Shown here: piece by piece, positions 21,943 through 33,573 of the stretch
Position numbering within the stretch: position 1 is the stretch's first letter
How the letters are laid out: each line of letters opens with the position of its first letter
Source of the DNA: Poronia punctata
Lineage: Eukaryota; Ascomycota; Sordariomycetes; Xylariales; Xylariaceae
Direction of reading: 5' to 3'
Length of the DNA: 64,000 nucleotides
Assembly (NCBI GenBank): GCA_022579005.1
Contig: MU401476.1
Location: 233,906 to 297,905 of the forward strand
Program-made: the position numbers and the translations under genes
The notes under the pieces: model-generated
What the model saw: the letters and a program-made list of their open reading frames with translations, nothing else
What the model was told of the DNA's origin: nothing
Databases searched by the model: none

Positions 21943-24735
21943 TCATCTCCGACTAATTTGCTCAACCTCTTCATAGAGCGGGCCAAGCAACGCCCCCCAT
22001 TCAGCTGTAGCCTCGCGCTTAAACTCTCCCTTTGTCTTCCGTGACTCGACCACCAGCACGTCACCACGGAAATATGCCAAAACGCCGCCCTTTCCGTCCA
22101 TGCGAGCGGTAAGGCGGAAATAATGCTTGCCTTGCTCATTTGCTTTGTGGATAGGTATGAATTGCAGATCGTTTTCTTGGCACCAGTTCTCCACCTCGTC
22201 TCGAAACGTTGGTTCGGCCGCCTGCTCCGTTGGCTGGATGGCCGGCTTCGGTTTATCCTCGACCTTTGGTCTCTGAGAACGCGGCTTTGATGAACGGGCA
22301 GGCTCCTTCGATGGACGAGGAAGCTGGTGTTTCGCTTCTTCTCCGAGCTCGAGAGCCTTTTCGATCATCGTCGTGCCCCTGACGAATTCCGCCTTGATGC
22401 TTTCCTGGGCCGATATTTCCGCCGGGAACACTTCATTGTGCCACCACTCGAACCAGGCGCCAATCTCCTCGTAATTTGCTTCGTCACTGGTAAGCCACTG
22501 ATGTAACACGTCGTGCCACATGGGAAACACTTCCGTCACGACGACTTCTGCTACCATGGAAGACGAGATGACGTCGACCCACTTGACCACGCCTTGGAGT
22601 ATTTTGAGGTACGGCTCCTGGTCGCCCGGGTCGACCCGAAAGTTGATGCGTAGATACCGGCCCATGCTAGGAAGGACATGGTGCATGACCAGAGGCTTCC
22701 ACTGATCTTGTGATTTGGAAGGCCGGAACAAGTCTCGCCATTGCTTGAGTCCGGGAACCACGCCCCTTTCGAACTCCCACGCGTCGATTAGTTGCCGGAA
22801 CTTGCGCCTGACGTCGGCCACGAGTCCCGTCCCCTTCGGATCTAGATGGTGAGGCGGCAGATACTGGAGCCAGGGAAAGAGCCACAGGTGTGGGAGGGTA
22901 CTCCGTTCCTTTTTGGGCTTCCAATTTGCGATGGCGGCGTCGAGTCTCCGAGCAACCTGCTCCAACAGTTGGGAGCGAACAAATGGGGGGAACAGCGGTT
23001 CCCATTTGTCGAATACAGAAAGAAGAGGCGTAGCGTCGTGCACATCCCAAGTCTGGGATATAGTGGTACTCAATCTAGGAAATACTAGCTTGTATATCAT
23101 GCTCTCGTAGGGAGTCGTTGATCTCGCGTGGAGATGATTCAGCTTATCTAGCTCATCATGGCCCCATTTAGTGACGACGCCGCCATCAAGCTTGGTCTGG
23201 ACGCCAAGCAAGCGTTTGATCTTGACCATGTCCGATGCAAAGTTGCCCAGATTGGGGTCCTCTAATGGTTCCCAGCCCTGAGTTGCGTTGGCCAGAAATG
23301 GGTGAATGCTAGCAACTGCAATGCCGGATAGCTCTTCGTTATAATGTGAAGTAGAAGTTTCGGCTTTCTCGAGCCCGGATATGATAGGATCCCATTCCCG
23401 ATCCCTGGCGGCCTGGCAGATTTCATCTAGCACAAGATTAAATGTTTTGAATGACAGATATTCGCCTTCCAGCTCGTCCACTTCTTGCTGACGCTGAAAG
23501 GCCTCCATATCGAGCCACGCTTTCCTCTCCTCAAGAGTCTTCCATTCCTCCACGAATGCGGCGAGATCACCTTGGGCACGTCTTGCTAGTTTACGAGCTT
23601 CAGTCTGCTCGACGAGCTCGGTGCCCGCAGTCGGAGTCAGGAGGCCGGAACCAGACGTAAGCAGTTTGTGGTCTCGTCCTGTCATATCCAAGATGGGCGC
23701 AAATGCTTCCGGTATCTGTAGACCAGGAGCTGCCCTTTGGATATCACTGACAGTCATGTATTTTGGCTTGGACCGTTTTGGCGTGCTTATTCCGCTGCCC
23801 GAGCCACTGTCGCCGGCCTTCTTCTTCCTCTCACGCTTTGCTCTTTTGCGTTCTTCGTCTGAATCGGACACCTCCTCTCCTCGTAAGCGCCTCTGCCGTT
23901 TTTCTTCTTTGATTTCCTGTGCAGACTTTTCCTTCACCGTACCGAGACCGACATTCCCCTGGGGACGTAATGTGGCCTCGATGATGTTGGAACGTCCTTG
24001 CGCGTTGGCTCCCAGACCCGTCCCTTCAACATAGCCCATCTTGGCCATCATGCGTGCCGCGAAAGATTTCGCTTTAGAACCACCGGCGAAAGCACTGGGC
24101 TTTGGCGTCGAGGGGGCCGAGGATGGTTTATCCGCCACATCTGGGTTGAGCACAGGGTCTTTGGCAGAGGTTGGGACGAAACTTTTACCCAAAGGATTGG
24201 TCCCATCGTATTTCGTCTTCACCGTCGTCGGCCGCTTGCTAGGTGTATCCGACATGTTCAGCCCTTGCACCGACGTCCGAAAGCCTAGACCAACGCCAGC
24301 CATCCCCTCGTCCTCGTCCTCATCCTCCTCTTCCTCTCTGGGCCGCCCCATACCCTGTTGAAATCCAAGGCCACCGCGAGCTAGTGTCTCTTCCTCCTCG
24401 TCATTCTCGTTTTCTGAGTCTTCCATATTTTGCTCCATGTTTTGTTGGCCGGCAGAAACGAAAGTGACGTTCTTGTGTCGCAGATCCTGTTTAGCTTTCC
24501 AGCGTTTACCAGGTGCATTATCTTCTTCCGAGTCCGAGCCAAAGATTCCTAGAGCAGCGCTCTCTTTCGAATTCCGACCCGTTTTCCTCCTTTTGCGTGG
24601 GTTGAAATCGAGAAAGTCGTCGGCTCGGGGGTCCACAGATGGCTGGGCGAAACCATCGTTGTCGCTTTCATCGTCATCGGAGGAAGAGTAGGCCGCAGCA
24701 TCAGCTTTCGAGATGTTCGCTGTATTAAACGACAT
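21943..24735 (-). CDS. G-patch spliceosome factor (TFIP11 / Ntr1 type)
   Basis: A single uninterrupted frame of 930 residues. The acidic, serine-rich N-terminus (TIP N-terminal type, about 1-160, with DDDESDND and EEEEDEDEDE runs) precedes a G-patch at about 224-268, where AKMGYVEGTGLG is the core. A basic Lys/Arg stretch follows, then a long helical GCFC-type region (about 370-760) rich in Trp and Leu. In yeast the orthologue Ntr1/Spp382 uses its G-patch to activate the helicase Prp43, which takes apart the intron-lariat spliceosome in the nucleus. Length and domain order fit the metazoan TFIP11 and fungal counterparts (usually 750-950 residues). The Met at 24735 is the first in frame and starts the conserved MSFN-type beginning. 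Confidence 0.92.
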   Translation of the reverse strand: MSFNTANISKADAAAYSSSDDDESDNDGFAQPSVDPRADDFLDFNPRKRRKTGRNSKESAALGIFGSDSEEDNAPGKRWKAKQDLRHKNVTFVSAGQQNMEQNMEDSENENDEEEETLARGGLGFQQGMGRPREEEEDEDEDEGMAGVGLGFRTSVQGLNMSDTPSKRPTTVKTKYDGTNPLGKSFVPTSAKDPVLNPDVADKPSSAPSTPKPSAFAGGSKAKSFAARMMAKMGYVEGTGLGANAQGRSNIIEATLRPQGNVGLGTVKEKSAQEIKEEKRQRRLRGEEVSDSDEERKRAKRERKKKAGDSGSGSGISTPKRSKPKYMTVSDIQRAAPGLQIPEAFAPILDMTGRDHKLLTSGSGLLTPTAGTELVEQTEARKLARRAQGDLAAFVEEWKTLEERKAWLDMEAFQRQQEVDELEGEYLSFKTFNLVLDEICQAARDREWDPIISGLEKAETSTSHYNEELSGIAVASIHPFLANATQGWEPLEDPNLGNFASDMVKIKRLLGVQTKLDGGVVTKWGHDELDKLNHLHARSTTPYESMIYKLVFPRLSTTISQTWDVHDATPLLSVFDKWEPLFPPFVRSQLLEQVARRLDAAIANWKPKKERSTLPHLWLFPWLQYLPPHHLDPKGTGLVADVRRKFRQLIDAWEFERGVVPGLKQWRDLFRPSKSQDQWKPLVMHHVLPSMGRYLRINFRVDPGDQEPYLKILQGVVKWVDVISSSMVAEVVVTEVFPMWHDVLHQWLTSDEANYEEIGAWFEWWHNEVFPAEISAQESIKAEFVRGTTMIEKALELGEEAKHQLPRPSKEPARSSKPRSQRPKVEDKPKPAIQPTEQAAEPTFRDEVENWCQENDLQFIPIHKANEQGKHYFRLTARMDGKGGVLAYFRGDVLVVESRKTKGEFKREATAEWGALLGPLYEEVEQISRR

Positions 24736-25597
24736 GTTGACCTTCGGAAATGGCGCAAAGTAAGATGGTGAATGTGTATGTGTCCGTAGTAGGTAGTTCG
24801 AGAATGCGCGGCCCTGGAGGGCACGATGGGTTTCAGTTTCTCGCGATCTTTTGGGTGATGAAACTGTAGTAGAGCATCTATAGAAGCTTTCACTCCCGCC
24901 TCATCTAAATTTTGCCCCCTCCTACAGTTTTATATTCAAAAAGAAGCATGTGCTATGCGAGAAATGGTAGGAATTCTGCAAATGTTGATATTGAAACAAG
25001 TTAACCTACCTTGTACATACGACACTAGTACCGCCATAAATCCAGGGTGCAACTCATTATTGGGGCCAAGTGTGCACTGTGTCCGTGTACTGTACGTGAG
25101 CCAAAATGGGCCCATTCTCGTAACATGTACTTCTCTACCCAGTACTAAGGGCACAGAGCTGGTAGGTATTGACTACTTACCTATGTACTTACCATGATAT
25201 GGGTGGGTTGAGCTACGATGTCAGTGCGGGTTAAACGCGCTTCAGTCCAAGAATCTGATACGGCATGCCTACCCACGTACAAGGTGTGGCACTCATTGTA
25301 CCGGCCAAAGACCGTAGGTACTCTTTATATCCCTTGACTAGTATGACAACCAAGTTCGGCAGATGGCAATGGGAATATCTTCATTCGCAGTATTTACACG
25401 GAATCTTTCTGCATGATCTGGGCAAGGGAGGAAAGGGGCTCGGCAGACTACGAACCTAACCTAGGCGTCTTTGGCCTAGGAAGCCACGGAGGAACCTACC
25501 AATTCTCGAGGCTAGTCCGTCTCACCGAACCGAAGCCCGTTGGCTCCATGTAGGTACTGGGCTCTGCACTTGATCGCGGTTCATTAACAAGCCCTGC
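24736..25597. other. Intergenic region between G-patch gene and psf3
   Basis: The interval contains the promoter of the G-patch gene and the 3' end of psf3, which are both on the reverse strand. Several TACCTA and GTACAT words are present. No gene is seen. Confidence 0.6.
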
Positions 25598-26279
25598 TTA
25601 ATGTTTCTTGACGCCCTCCATCCATTCTTTAGTTCCCTTGACGCCGTCGTGTGCTTTCTTGAACAGCTTGCGTTCCCACTCCTCCAGACCTCGTAAGAAC
25701 TCCTCCCCGGCAGCTGTGCCAATATCGTCTGTTGCGCCGGCTTTGCCCGCGTGTAGAGAAATATCTGCCGCCCTAGTAACAAAGGTATGTCGAAGAATGG
25801 CACATATTTCCTTTTCTTCAAACAAGTCGAGCATACGCGTACCTAGGGCGTAGAAGTTGTGCGACTGATCTCGGAGTGGTACGGCGCGCGGGTCGGCCTT
25901 GAGTGCGGACATGACCTCGTTCGATAGAGACGGCGGGAGGTTTAGAGAGACAAAGGATTTGGCATCTTCCTCGGCGCTGCTAGGGGCTCTGTTTGCAAGG
26001 GCCAGCAACTCGGCAAGCCATAGTGGCAGACCGACTGTCGTACCGTTCTTCAAAGGTTGAGCGGCATTGTTGTCGAGGTATCCTAACTGGGCGACTTCGA
26101 GCTCGAATTTGCATGGTACTTTCTGCACATGGCGGCGATTAGGTCGGGATAGCGTATGAAATATGGGTGTCGGCACCAGACTACCTTGCGATGGACTGTA
26201 TAATAGGAACAAGGGCGATGGGGGAAATGGAACGTACTTCGGCGTCTGTCAAGATGGCATCGATATCGTAGTAGGACAT
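25598..26279 (-). CDS. psf3: GINS complex subunit Psf3
   Basis: Two exons, 26279-26238 and 26122-25598, are separated by a 115-base intron (GTACGT...GTGCAG), giving 188 residues, the normal Psf3 length. The tiny first exon encodes MSYYDIDAILTDAE, which is the diagnostic Psf3 start. The second continues KVPCKFELEVAQLGYLDNN and the conserved GTTVGLPLWLAELLA segment, then the C-terminal helical part (RDQSHNFYALGTRMLDLF). Psf3 is one of four GINS proteins; with Cdc45 and Mcm2-7 it forms the CMG replicative helicase in the nucleus. The in-frame Met at 26212 lies within the intron and is not used in this model. The gene is divergent from the SOD gene with 528 bases between their starts. Confidence 0.95.
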
Positions 26280-26807
26280 GGTGAAGACCCACGTGGAATT
26301 TTCATAGCTATTCCTTAGTATTCATACCCATCTCGATCCAAGGAGGCCAAACGTAGGCGTATAGGAATTGCGAGGTTCGGTTTAACAACCACAATTGTCC
26401 GGTCTACGAGTATTTACAGATACCTACACCGAGAGGGATGTAACATTGGCGCGGCTGTCTTGGTGTTTGACGCGGGGCACATTGACCGGAATTTTACGCA
26501 TGTACTGTGTCTGTACTGTGGTCTCACACCCAGCAACTGGGAAACCAAGAGAATCTATACTGTTTCCAGTATGGAGCTCACTCCGCTCGTCACTAGAGCA
26601 CCTAGCTTAACAGGCTGGTGCCTCACTACAGGGAAGCTCGGCGGTTGCGGAAGAGAAATTATTGACATCATTCTGATGTGATAGCATACTCGGTACCTTT
26701 CCCTGTTGTCTTGAATTCAGGTAAATCGTGCATTCTTACAAATTCATCGCTGAATCATCTTACAATCATTCCATCTAGTTACGATATCGTCAATTGCAAT
26801 ATTCAAA
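26280..26807. promoter_or_regulatory. Shared divergent promoter of psf3 and Mn-SOD
   Basis: The 528 bases separating the two start codons must contain both promoters. No clear TATA box is visible next to either start. The SOD leader just before 26808 is AT- and C-rich (gcaatattcaaaATG). The assignment rests on gene geometry, not on recognised binding sites. Confidence 0.6.
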
Positions 26808-27655
26808 ATGGCTACCACACTTTTCCGCGCAGCTCCGTCCGTCCGCGCAGCTCTCCGAGCTTCCTCGGCCAAGCCAGCAGTCTCGGCTCTGGCGAGCACT
26901 GCGTTCGCCCGCGGCAAGGCCACTCTACCTGACTTATCCTGTATGCCGACCACCTCCCGGAGACCTACGATGTTGTATAACATTGGCATTCCCGGCTAAC
27001 ATATGCTTATAGACGACTATGGCGCGCTCGAGCCACACATTTCGGGCAAGATCATGGAGGTGCACCACAAGAACCACCATCAGACCTACGTCAACGGCCT
27101 CAATAGCGCCCTTGAACAGATCGGAGAGGCCAACGCCCAGGGAGACGCGGTAAAAGCAGCCTCTCTGGCTCCTCTACTAAACTTCCACGGCGGCGGTCAC
27201 GCCAACCACACCTTGTTCTGGGAGAACCTGGCCCCGGCGAACAAGGATGGTGGTGGTGAGCCCGAGGGTGCTCTCAAGGTAAGCCAACCCATTAGCCGTT
27301 CCTATAAGGACTCTCGAAAACACGGTACTGACTATCATGCCACTCCAATTAGAGCGCCATCGATCGCGACTTCGGATCCTTCAAGACCCTGCAAAATCAG
27401 ATCAACGTTGCCCTGGCCGGTATTCAGGGCAGCGGTTGGGCTTGGCTGGTCAAGGACAAAACAGCCGGTACTCTCCAGGTTATCACCAGGGCCAACCAGG
27501 ACCCCGTCACGGGAAACTACGTGCCGCTCATGGGCATCGACGCTTGGGAACACGCCTACTATTTGCAGTACCAGAACAGGAAGGCCGAGTACTTCAACGC
27601 CATCTGGAACGTCATCAACTGGAAGACGGTCGCTAGCCGGTTGGAGAAGGCTTAA
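26808..27655 (+). CDS. sod2: Mitochondrial manganese superoxide dismutase
   Basis: Three exons, 26808-26940, 27013-27278 and 27353-27655 (introns of 72 and 74 bases), give 233 residues. Residues 1 to about 36 are rich in Arg, Ala and Ser and contain no acidic residue, as in a mitochondrial presequence. The mature enzyme begins near KATLPDLSYDYGALEPHISG. The metal ligands are His62 (in MEVHHKNHH), His110 (HANHTLFW), Asp196 and His200 (DAWEHAYY). The GGGHANH context is typical of the Mn rather than the Fe form. The enzyme converts superoxide to hydrogen peroxide and oxygen in the mitochondrial matrix. The first junction splits the codon of Tyr45. The stop is TAA at 27653-27655. Confidence 0.96.
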
Positions 27656-30600
27656 ATTCAGTCGCCAGTTGGGATCAAGAAAATGTACATTGGGGAGGAG
27701 CTGAAAATTAGCGAGCTAGCTGTATCTTACTTTTTTGAAACGAGGCGCAAATCAAACGTTCTTCCAAAGTCGAAATGTGCATCATCAGGATGCCGAACTC
27801 CTGTCTAGTGTTGGGGCGCAAATCATTTGCATACAGGTTGCCAACTTGGCTTCTGCTACATCAAATACCATGTCCCACGAGATAAGGGTAGTCCGACGAG
27901 CACGCGGATCCTTGATGAGATGCGTAGCGATGTTCGCCGTTGAGGGGGACGGTAAACGATGTTTTATCCTCAACCTAGGTAAAAGCCGACCCGATCAAAG
28001 CAATTGGGCCTGTCAAGCCATATATATGACACGATACATTTCAGGGATGTAAGAAGTAACTACCTAGATAAGGGAAATTCACGTACTTGATAAGTTGTTC
28101 TGCTCAAAGCGGCTTTTTCCACCTCGATACGGCTTTTTTCCCTCTTATACCCCCCCAAACACACGGTTCTGCAAGGATAAGAGGTACCCAGCCGTGCCCA
28201 GGTTCCTTGCAGCCCTCGAGGGAAACGTGGGAAAGTCCGAGCACGCGAGGACGCCATCTCCCTTGTGTGTATTATTTTGTGGACATTTTCGCCGGGCCAG
28301 ATGACGGGCGAATGTGTTGTAGATTAGGTAAAGTAATAAATAAGTAAACTGCAAAATGGCCGGGGGCCCGGAGGAGCCATTTCCCGCTCTCCTTTTTCCC
28401 CACGACGAAATATTTACGAAAAGGGGATGACAGGACAGGGACATATGGCGGTGTAATTGTAACGATATTGGCCATGATGGCGAAATGCAATGCTTTTGTT
28501 CTCGCGCTCTAGATTTCGGTGTATTTTGATCTAGCCTCTAGGTAACCTAATATAGTGAAATCCAGACAGACAGGTACGTTGGAGTCTACCTAGGTAGTCT
28601 AGACTATTACTGGATGGATGGATGTCATTGTCCGGTGCTTGCGAAAAGGGTTTGATCCTTCTGTCGGAGTTGACATACCTTGATATAGGTAGATACGTGT
28701 ATGATAACGCCGTCTCATTTACGAGTACATGATCGCGTGTACTACGAGTATACTCGTCTAACACATAGATCCATTAAGTAAGCATTCCAAGAGCCAACAT
28801 CTATTAACAAGTCTGTGCTTGATATGTTAAGTAAGGTAGCTAGCTATACGTGTATACCCATTTAGCTTTATTTATGAGCATAGTAATTCAGGAAAGGATA
28901 TATTGAGTACGTAGGAAGATAAAGTACCTTACGTATGTGTAGGTAAGTAACCTTGAGTACTCGTAGATGCCGGTAATGTGGTTTACTTACCTACTTGCCC
29001 GGCCCGGCCGGCAAGAATATACACATCTACCTATCGTAAGTACCAGAACGATCAATGTGCTAACGAGTATTTCAAATGCCAGACAAAGCCGCAGTTACCC
29101 TTTAGGTACGTATAACAACCTAAGGTTAGTAGCTCAGATTGTCAAATCAGCAAAATGCCACGACTGACAGACGTCATTTTGTAGGGGTTTTCTGGCAATA
29201 CGTACGTACTCGTCGTACTTGCCAACTCATCAATCGCCTATTCTACCAACCTAACCCTAGACTAGACTTATACCTACCTCATGCCACAAAGAATGTTGTT
29301 GTTGTTGTTATTATTCTTTGCGATATAATTGGCTTGGACTTGGGTGCCATCTTACTTGTACCTACCCAAGTCGCAGCATTAATCACCGTCTGTTTCTCTT
29401 CGGGTTTCGGTCTATACGTGTACACGTATAATATATAGTATGCAGGCGAGAATGCTCATTGTCAGTTTTTAGATCGATCCTCTTAATCCGGTTAGATTTG
29501 GTTAGGTTGATTGATGACACCATCCCATCCCATACCGCAACCACACAACGAGCCTCGTGAAAGGTAAGAGATGACTACCTACGAGTACTCGTACCTACGA
29601 GTACGTTATCTATGTTGAGCCCGATGACACAGACAGACAGGAAATTGATTTAATTGGGGAGTCTCGACAAAACAGGCTTGGCGTCAAATACCGTACCCGA
29701 TTTGGTGTTTGTTTCGGTAGTTGAGAGTAGAGGATCTGCAAACCTTGCATAACGGCCAATCATCACCAACCAACCAATGTCTGTGCCTGGTTGTGGTGTG
29801 GTGTGGTGTGGTGTGGTCACTGGTGTCGTATTTTTCTTGCTTGCTGTCAACCCCCTTTAGGTTATCTAACGCCCGGCCTTACTTAGTATGGCAAATTATA
29901 CACACACACAAATCTAAACTCTCTTACTGTTCAGAACAGACTTCAAAAGGGAGGGTGTACTGTGTATATGTAAGTCTAGGTGGTTTAACTGCTAGTCTAC
30001 GATGGTGAATACATAAGCCTTTTTTTGTTCCAATTCGCTAACCTAGATTGTTTTAGTTGATTTTCCTGCTCTGCTGTAATCTTTCGCGAAACAGCTTAAA
30101 TGATGGGCGGGATTTTCCGCGGAGTGAAGTGAGGTGCATGCATGCATGTATGCATGAAAGAAAGAATAGAGAGCCGTCACCGCCGAGGTCCTTGTCATGC
30201 TTGTTTTCTTTTCTATCTTCCGAGTATTTGTACTTGTATTATTAATCATTCTTTGCTATTGTTCCTATACTCGTATACAATCGAAATACACATGCAACTT
30301 TTCCAGGTTACGCCCGTCTTGTTTGAAACGTACGTCTCACAATAAATAGCTCTAGCTATTGAGTAAATAGGTAGGTAGGTAATCTATTTCCAATACGAAG
30401 AGGTACAAAGTAGGAGTAGGTAAGGTAAGGTAAGGTATGTACAAGTAGTTCCCGTGACACCTTCCCATCCCCATCCTAACCAAGAGTGCGCGCGATGAGA
30501 TGAGATCAGAAAGTAGTCCGATGATAGGTTAAAAACCTTTTGTCAAGTGTGATTTTCATATGTAAGGTATGTATGTATGTACGTACGTGTATGCTTTGAA

Positions 30601-31383
30601 TATCACATACCTAAACTCCCTCCTGCAACGCTAATGCGATGTCCCCCCCCCAATCCCCCATGTCTATTATCTGGGGTGACATACCTACAAGTAGTCTAGT
30701 TATATTTTCTTTTCTTTTTCTTTGCTTTTTCCGTATCTATCTGCATCTACAGGTATTACCTAGCCCGGATCATGATATTTTTTTCTTAGTGGGTATATAC
30801 AAGTACGTAGTAGGTTAAATTCTTGACCAGGGGGTGTGTGTCGTTGCTTGCGTAGGTAAATTTCCACTCGGTAGAAAAGGGAAGGCCCCCTCCCCCCCTC
30901 CAAGCATGAGAGAAATGATGTTTCATTAATTCTACATATTATTTAACACACGACTAGACTAGACGAGAGAGAAAGCATTAAGAAGAAAAAGTAAGACCTT
31001 GTGTTCAGCCACCAAAGCTCATCGACAACAACAAGACAACAAACAACAAACGGGGGGATTACTACCCCATAGTAATATACCTACCTACCTTGATTATTCC
31101 TTTGTCAATCCAACCGTCATCACCTGTATACATACCTAACTACCTACGTACCTTACCAAGCTCTCGCTGCTTTGCTTGTTTTATTAAAAAAAGAAGACGG
31201 ATAACCTACCTACATTACCTTATTGCAGTTCTTATTCTATTCTTCTTCTTCTCTCCCTCCTAGACAAAACCCCGTCTTTTCTTAGCAACGCAAAACCGTC
31301 GGACAAATACAATAAATACTACGCATCTCAGAAAGAAGAAGAAGAAGAAGAAAAAGCTGGGCAAGATTTTTTTAAAAAAAAAA
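27656..31383. other. Gene-free intergenic region of 3.7 kb
   Basis: This contains many TACTCGTA/TACGAGTA and TACCTA words (dense at about 28720-28760 and 29575-29605), a (TGTGG)n run at about 29790-29815, (ATGC)n near 30135-30155, AGGTA tandems near 30416-30437 and (GAA)n near 31332-31353. The short open frames have no family features. The right end should contain the promoter of the small gene at 31384. Confidence 0.6.
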
Positions 31384-31911
31384 ATGATTGACGATATCGA
31401 CGCGATAACACCTTGTCCCATGGACAGCCACAATCACAATCATAATCACACGACATCCCGACCCGAACTCCAGCTCCAGCTCCAGCTCCAGCTCCGGTCC
31501 ACTTCACCCTGCTCCTCCTACTCGTCCATATCATCTTCTCTCATGAGCAGAAGACGAGAATCCCTCAAGGTGATAGAGGAAGGCACGGACGGCGATCCTG
31601 ACAGACTATGGCAGCGAATGTTAGTACTACAGCAAAAGTTTGGTTGTTATAATTCGGCTAGGATGAGTGCTGCTCTCAGTTCTGGGAACGTGAGCATTTT
31701 GCGGCGTAAGCTTACTCCCCCTTTTTTGTCTTTTTTTTTTTTTGTCTGAGATGTGTATGTGTATGTGTATGTGTGTGATTGTTGTGTGTTGTGTTGTGTT
31801 GTGTTGCTAACTTGAAAACCAACATGTCTAGCCTCGAAAGCTTGCTTGGATCTATTGAACGAGAATATGACGGCGCTGCCAGAGACGGTCGTTAATTGGC
31901 TTCGACATTAG
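31384..31911 (+). CDS. Small unrecognised protein, His/Gln-rich N-terminus
   Basis: Two exons, 31384-31705 and 31832-31911, are joined across a 126-base intron with donor GTAAGC, a ctaac branch site about 25 bases before the acceptor, and acceptor gtctag. The product is 133 residues. The N-terminal third is low complexity: HNHNHNH, then an (LQ)n run from a CAGCTC tandem, then Ser-rich. The C-terminal half (about 75-133) is ordinary and folded-looking: LWQRMLVLQQKFGCYNSARMSA, then SKACLDLLNENMTALPETVVNWLRH. Splicing replaces a T-rich read-through tail with this clean end, which argues that the intron is real. I do not recognise the family, and no signal peptide or membrane segment is visible. 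It converges on the SET-domain gene. Confidence 0.62.
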
Positions 31912-32250
31912 TTGATTGATGATAATAATGACCGACTATCTCTCGTTTGCTGGTATATGAAATGGGAAGATGGATGTTTGGTTTGAAGGAGGGGCGTTGG
32001 AATGGGGTTTTCTGATATTATGTGGCGACGTTGGAGGCGCGGTGACGGTTCACATGGAAATGGATATGATACCCCCCCCCCCTTACTAGCAAGAATGGAG
32101 TTTTTTTTTTTGATTTTGTACTCTTTATTTTGATTTTAGTCTTCTCTACTCCCTTCCAACTAGGTAGTAGGTAGTTTGACACAATCCCCCCCTACAAGTC
32201 TTCAGTGTGTGCCATTTCATAACCTCGGGCTCTCCTTCCTTTTATCATAC
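31912..32250. other. Convergent 3' region
   Basis: It contains the 3' ends of the small + strand gene and the SET gene, with poly-C at about 32073-32082 and poly-T at about 32101-32110. Nothing else is seen. Confidence 0.6.
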
Positions 32251-33573
32251 CTAACCGCCCGAGAGGCTAGTGAGCGTCTGATCCAGCACCTTCTTGCACT
32301 GTTCCCTATAAAGAAGGGCAAGTTCCTGATTCGGGTTCGCAGGTTCGTAAGCAGGGTCGCGGGCTTCGATCTCCTCCAGATCCATGGAGAGTTTCGTCCC
32401 GAGTGCATCGATCAGCTGTTGGAGGATGGCGGGCGGGATGGCACCTTGCATTATATCCATCAAACCGACATCAGCATATTCGTCGTCGTCGGCCCGTGCC
32501 GCGATGGACTCGTACAGGGATGCGATGAGCGAGTCTTGAAAGTGGGAGAGGCTAGGCAGACAGTCGACGTGGTACGGATCCAACAGTCTCGACCGGCCTA
32601 CTATCGAGCTCGGATGGGCCAGCGGTCGCAACGAGACGATATGCGTCGTGGCGAGGTCGCCGGCTTCCGGGTTCGCTCTCGTCCTGATATGGACGTAGTC
32701 GTTGTGCAGCCCGTCGCTTTCCGGCAGGACGAAGCCGTACCCGAGAAGTAACTCGGCGTTGGTCTTCATGCCGTAGTTGTTGTAGACCTGCTGGCCCGCA
32801 GCGTAGGACTGGCCGGATTTCAGTGTGCATGTGCGCGTCTCGTCGTCGGTCACCCAGCTGGTCCTAGCTAGAGGGGAGTGGTTGCCGACATCGTAAAGAG
32901 GCAGGAGGATGGAGAAGTCGTCGGGTTTACAGGGTAAAGAGGCCAACTCGGCGGCTGGGAGGATAAGGGATGGACGGAAGCTCCTGGTAGTAAAGATGCA
33001 ATAGGCCCAATGATATAGAGGACGAGTATATACGGCGTGAAGTCTCTCGGGCAGGGATTTCATAGCTTGTTTGTACTCCTTTTTCAGAGTCGACCGTATC
33101 TCCTGCACGGCCACATGAGCGTTGGTGCCCTCGAGGAAGTCGACGTCATCGGCCGGCCAGACGACAGGTAATAGCCCGGCCATCTGCTCGGGTTGAGGGA
33201 GCGTCCGGATATATGGCCACCAATGCGATCGTTCCCGACGGATATACTGCTGTACGAGGAAGAAGCGGCCTATGACATGGGGCGGAACGATATCCAAGAA
33301 CTCTGCCGGAAATTTGTCATCTTCCCCTTCTTCTTCTTTTTCCGACGGGTCCGCAGACGCATCATCCTTGGCATTAAGCCAGGAAAGCGAACAGGATAAA
33401 GGAAGCTTTACAATATCTTCACCAGCCTCTACACGGCCGCCTTCTGCTTCCTTGACGCGAAAGGAACCTTTGGTGATCTCGTCGTGGTAGATTTCCACGG
33501 CGGGATGAAGTCGGCCGCCGTCTTCTTCGACCCACCGGATCAATGCATCGTATCGATCCGTTAAGCTAGCCAT
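32251..33573 (-). CDS. SET-domain lysine methyltransferase (Rubisco LSMT / SETD3-like)
   Basis: A single exon of 440 residues. The SET core is split as in the LSMT subgroup: an N-terminal part (about 20-65), an inserted helical region (about 95-215), then the two catalytic signatures DVGNHSP (228-234, binds S-adenosylmethionine) and NNYGMKTNAELLLGYGF (265-281, with the active-site Tyr in NYG). The rest (about 300-440) is the helical substrate-binding domain of this subgroup. Acidic residues cluster at 70-88. Relatives in yeast (Rkm1-Rkm4, Set10/11) methylate ribosomal proteins and plant and animal relatives act on non-histone targets; the substrate here is not predictable. The first Met in frame at 33573 gives the expected start with no leader. 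Confidence 0.9.
   Translation of the reverse strand: MASLTDRYDALIRWVEEDGGRLHPAVEIYHDEITKGSFRVKEAEGGRVEAGEDIVKLPLSCSLSWLNAKDDASADPSEKEEEGEDDKFPAEFLDIVPPHVIGRFFLVQQYIRRERSHWWPYIRTLPQPEQMAGLLPVVWPADDVDFLEGTNAHVAVQEIRSTLKKEYKQAMKSLPERLHAVYTRPLYHWAYCIFTTRSFRPSLILPAAELASLPCKPDDFSILLPLYDVGNHSPLARTSWVTDDETRTCTLKSGQSYAAGQQVYNNYGMKTNAELLLGYGFVLPESDGLHNDYVHIRTRANPEAGDLATTHIVSLRPLAHPSSIVGRSRLLDPYHVDCLPSLSHFQDSLIASLYESIAARADDDEYADVGLMDIMQGAIPPAILQQLIDALGTKLSMDLEEIEARDPAYEPANPNQELALLYREQCKKVLDQTLTSLSGG

Noticed and set aside
29220..29275. Interstitial telomere repeat (CCCTAA-like words)
   Set aside because: Only single or degenerate copies such as CTAACCCTAG occur; no tandem TTAGGG array.
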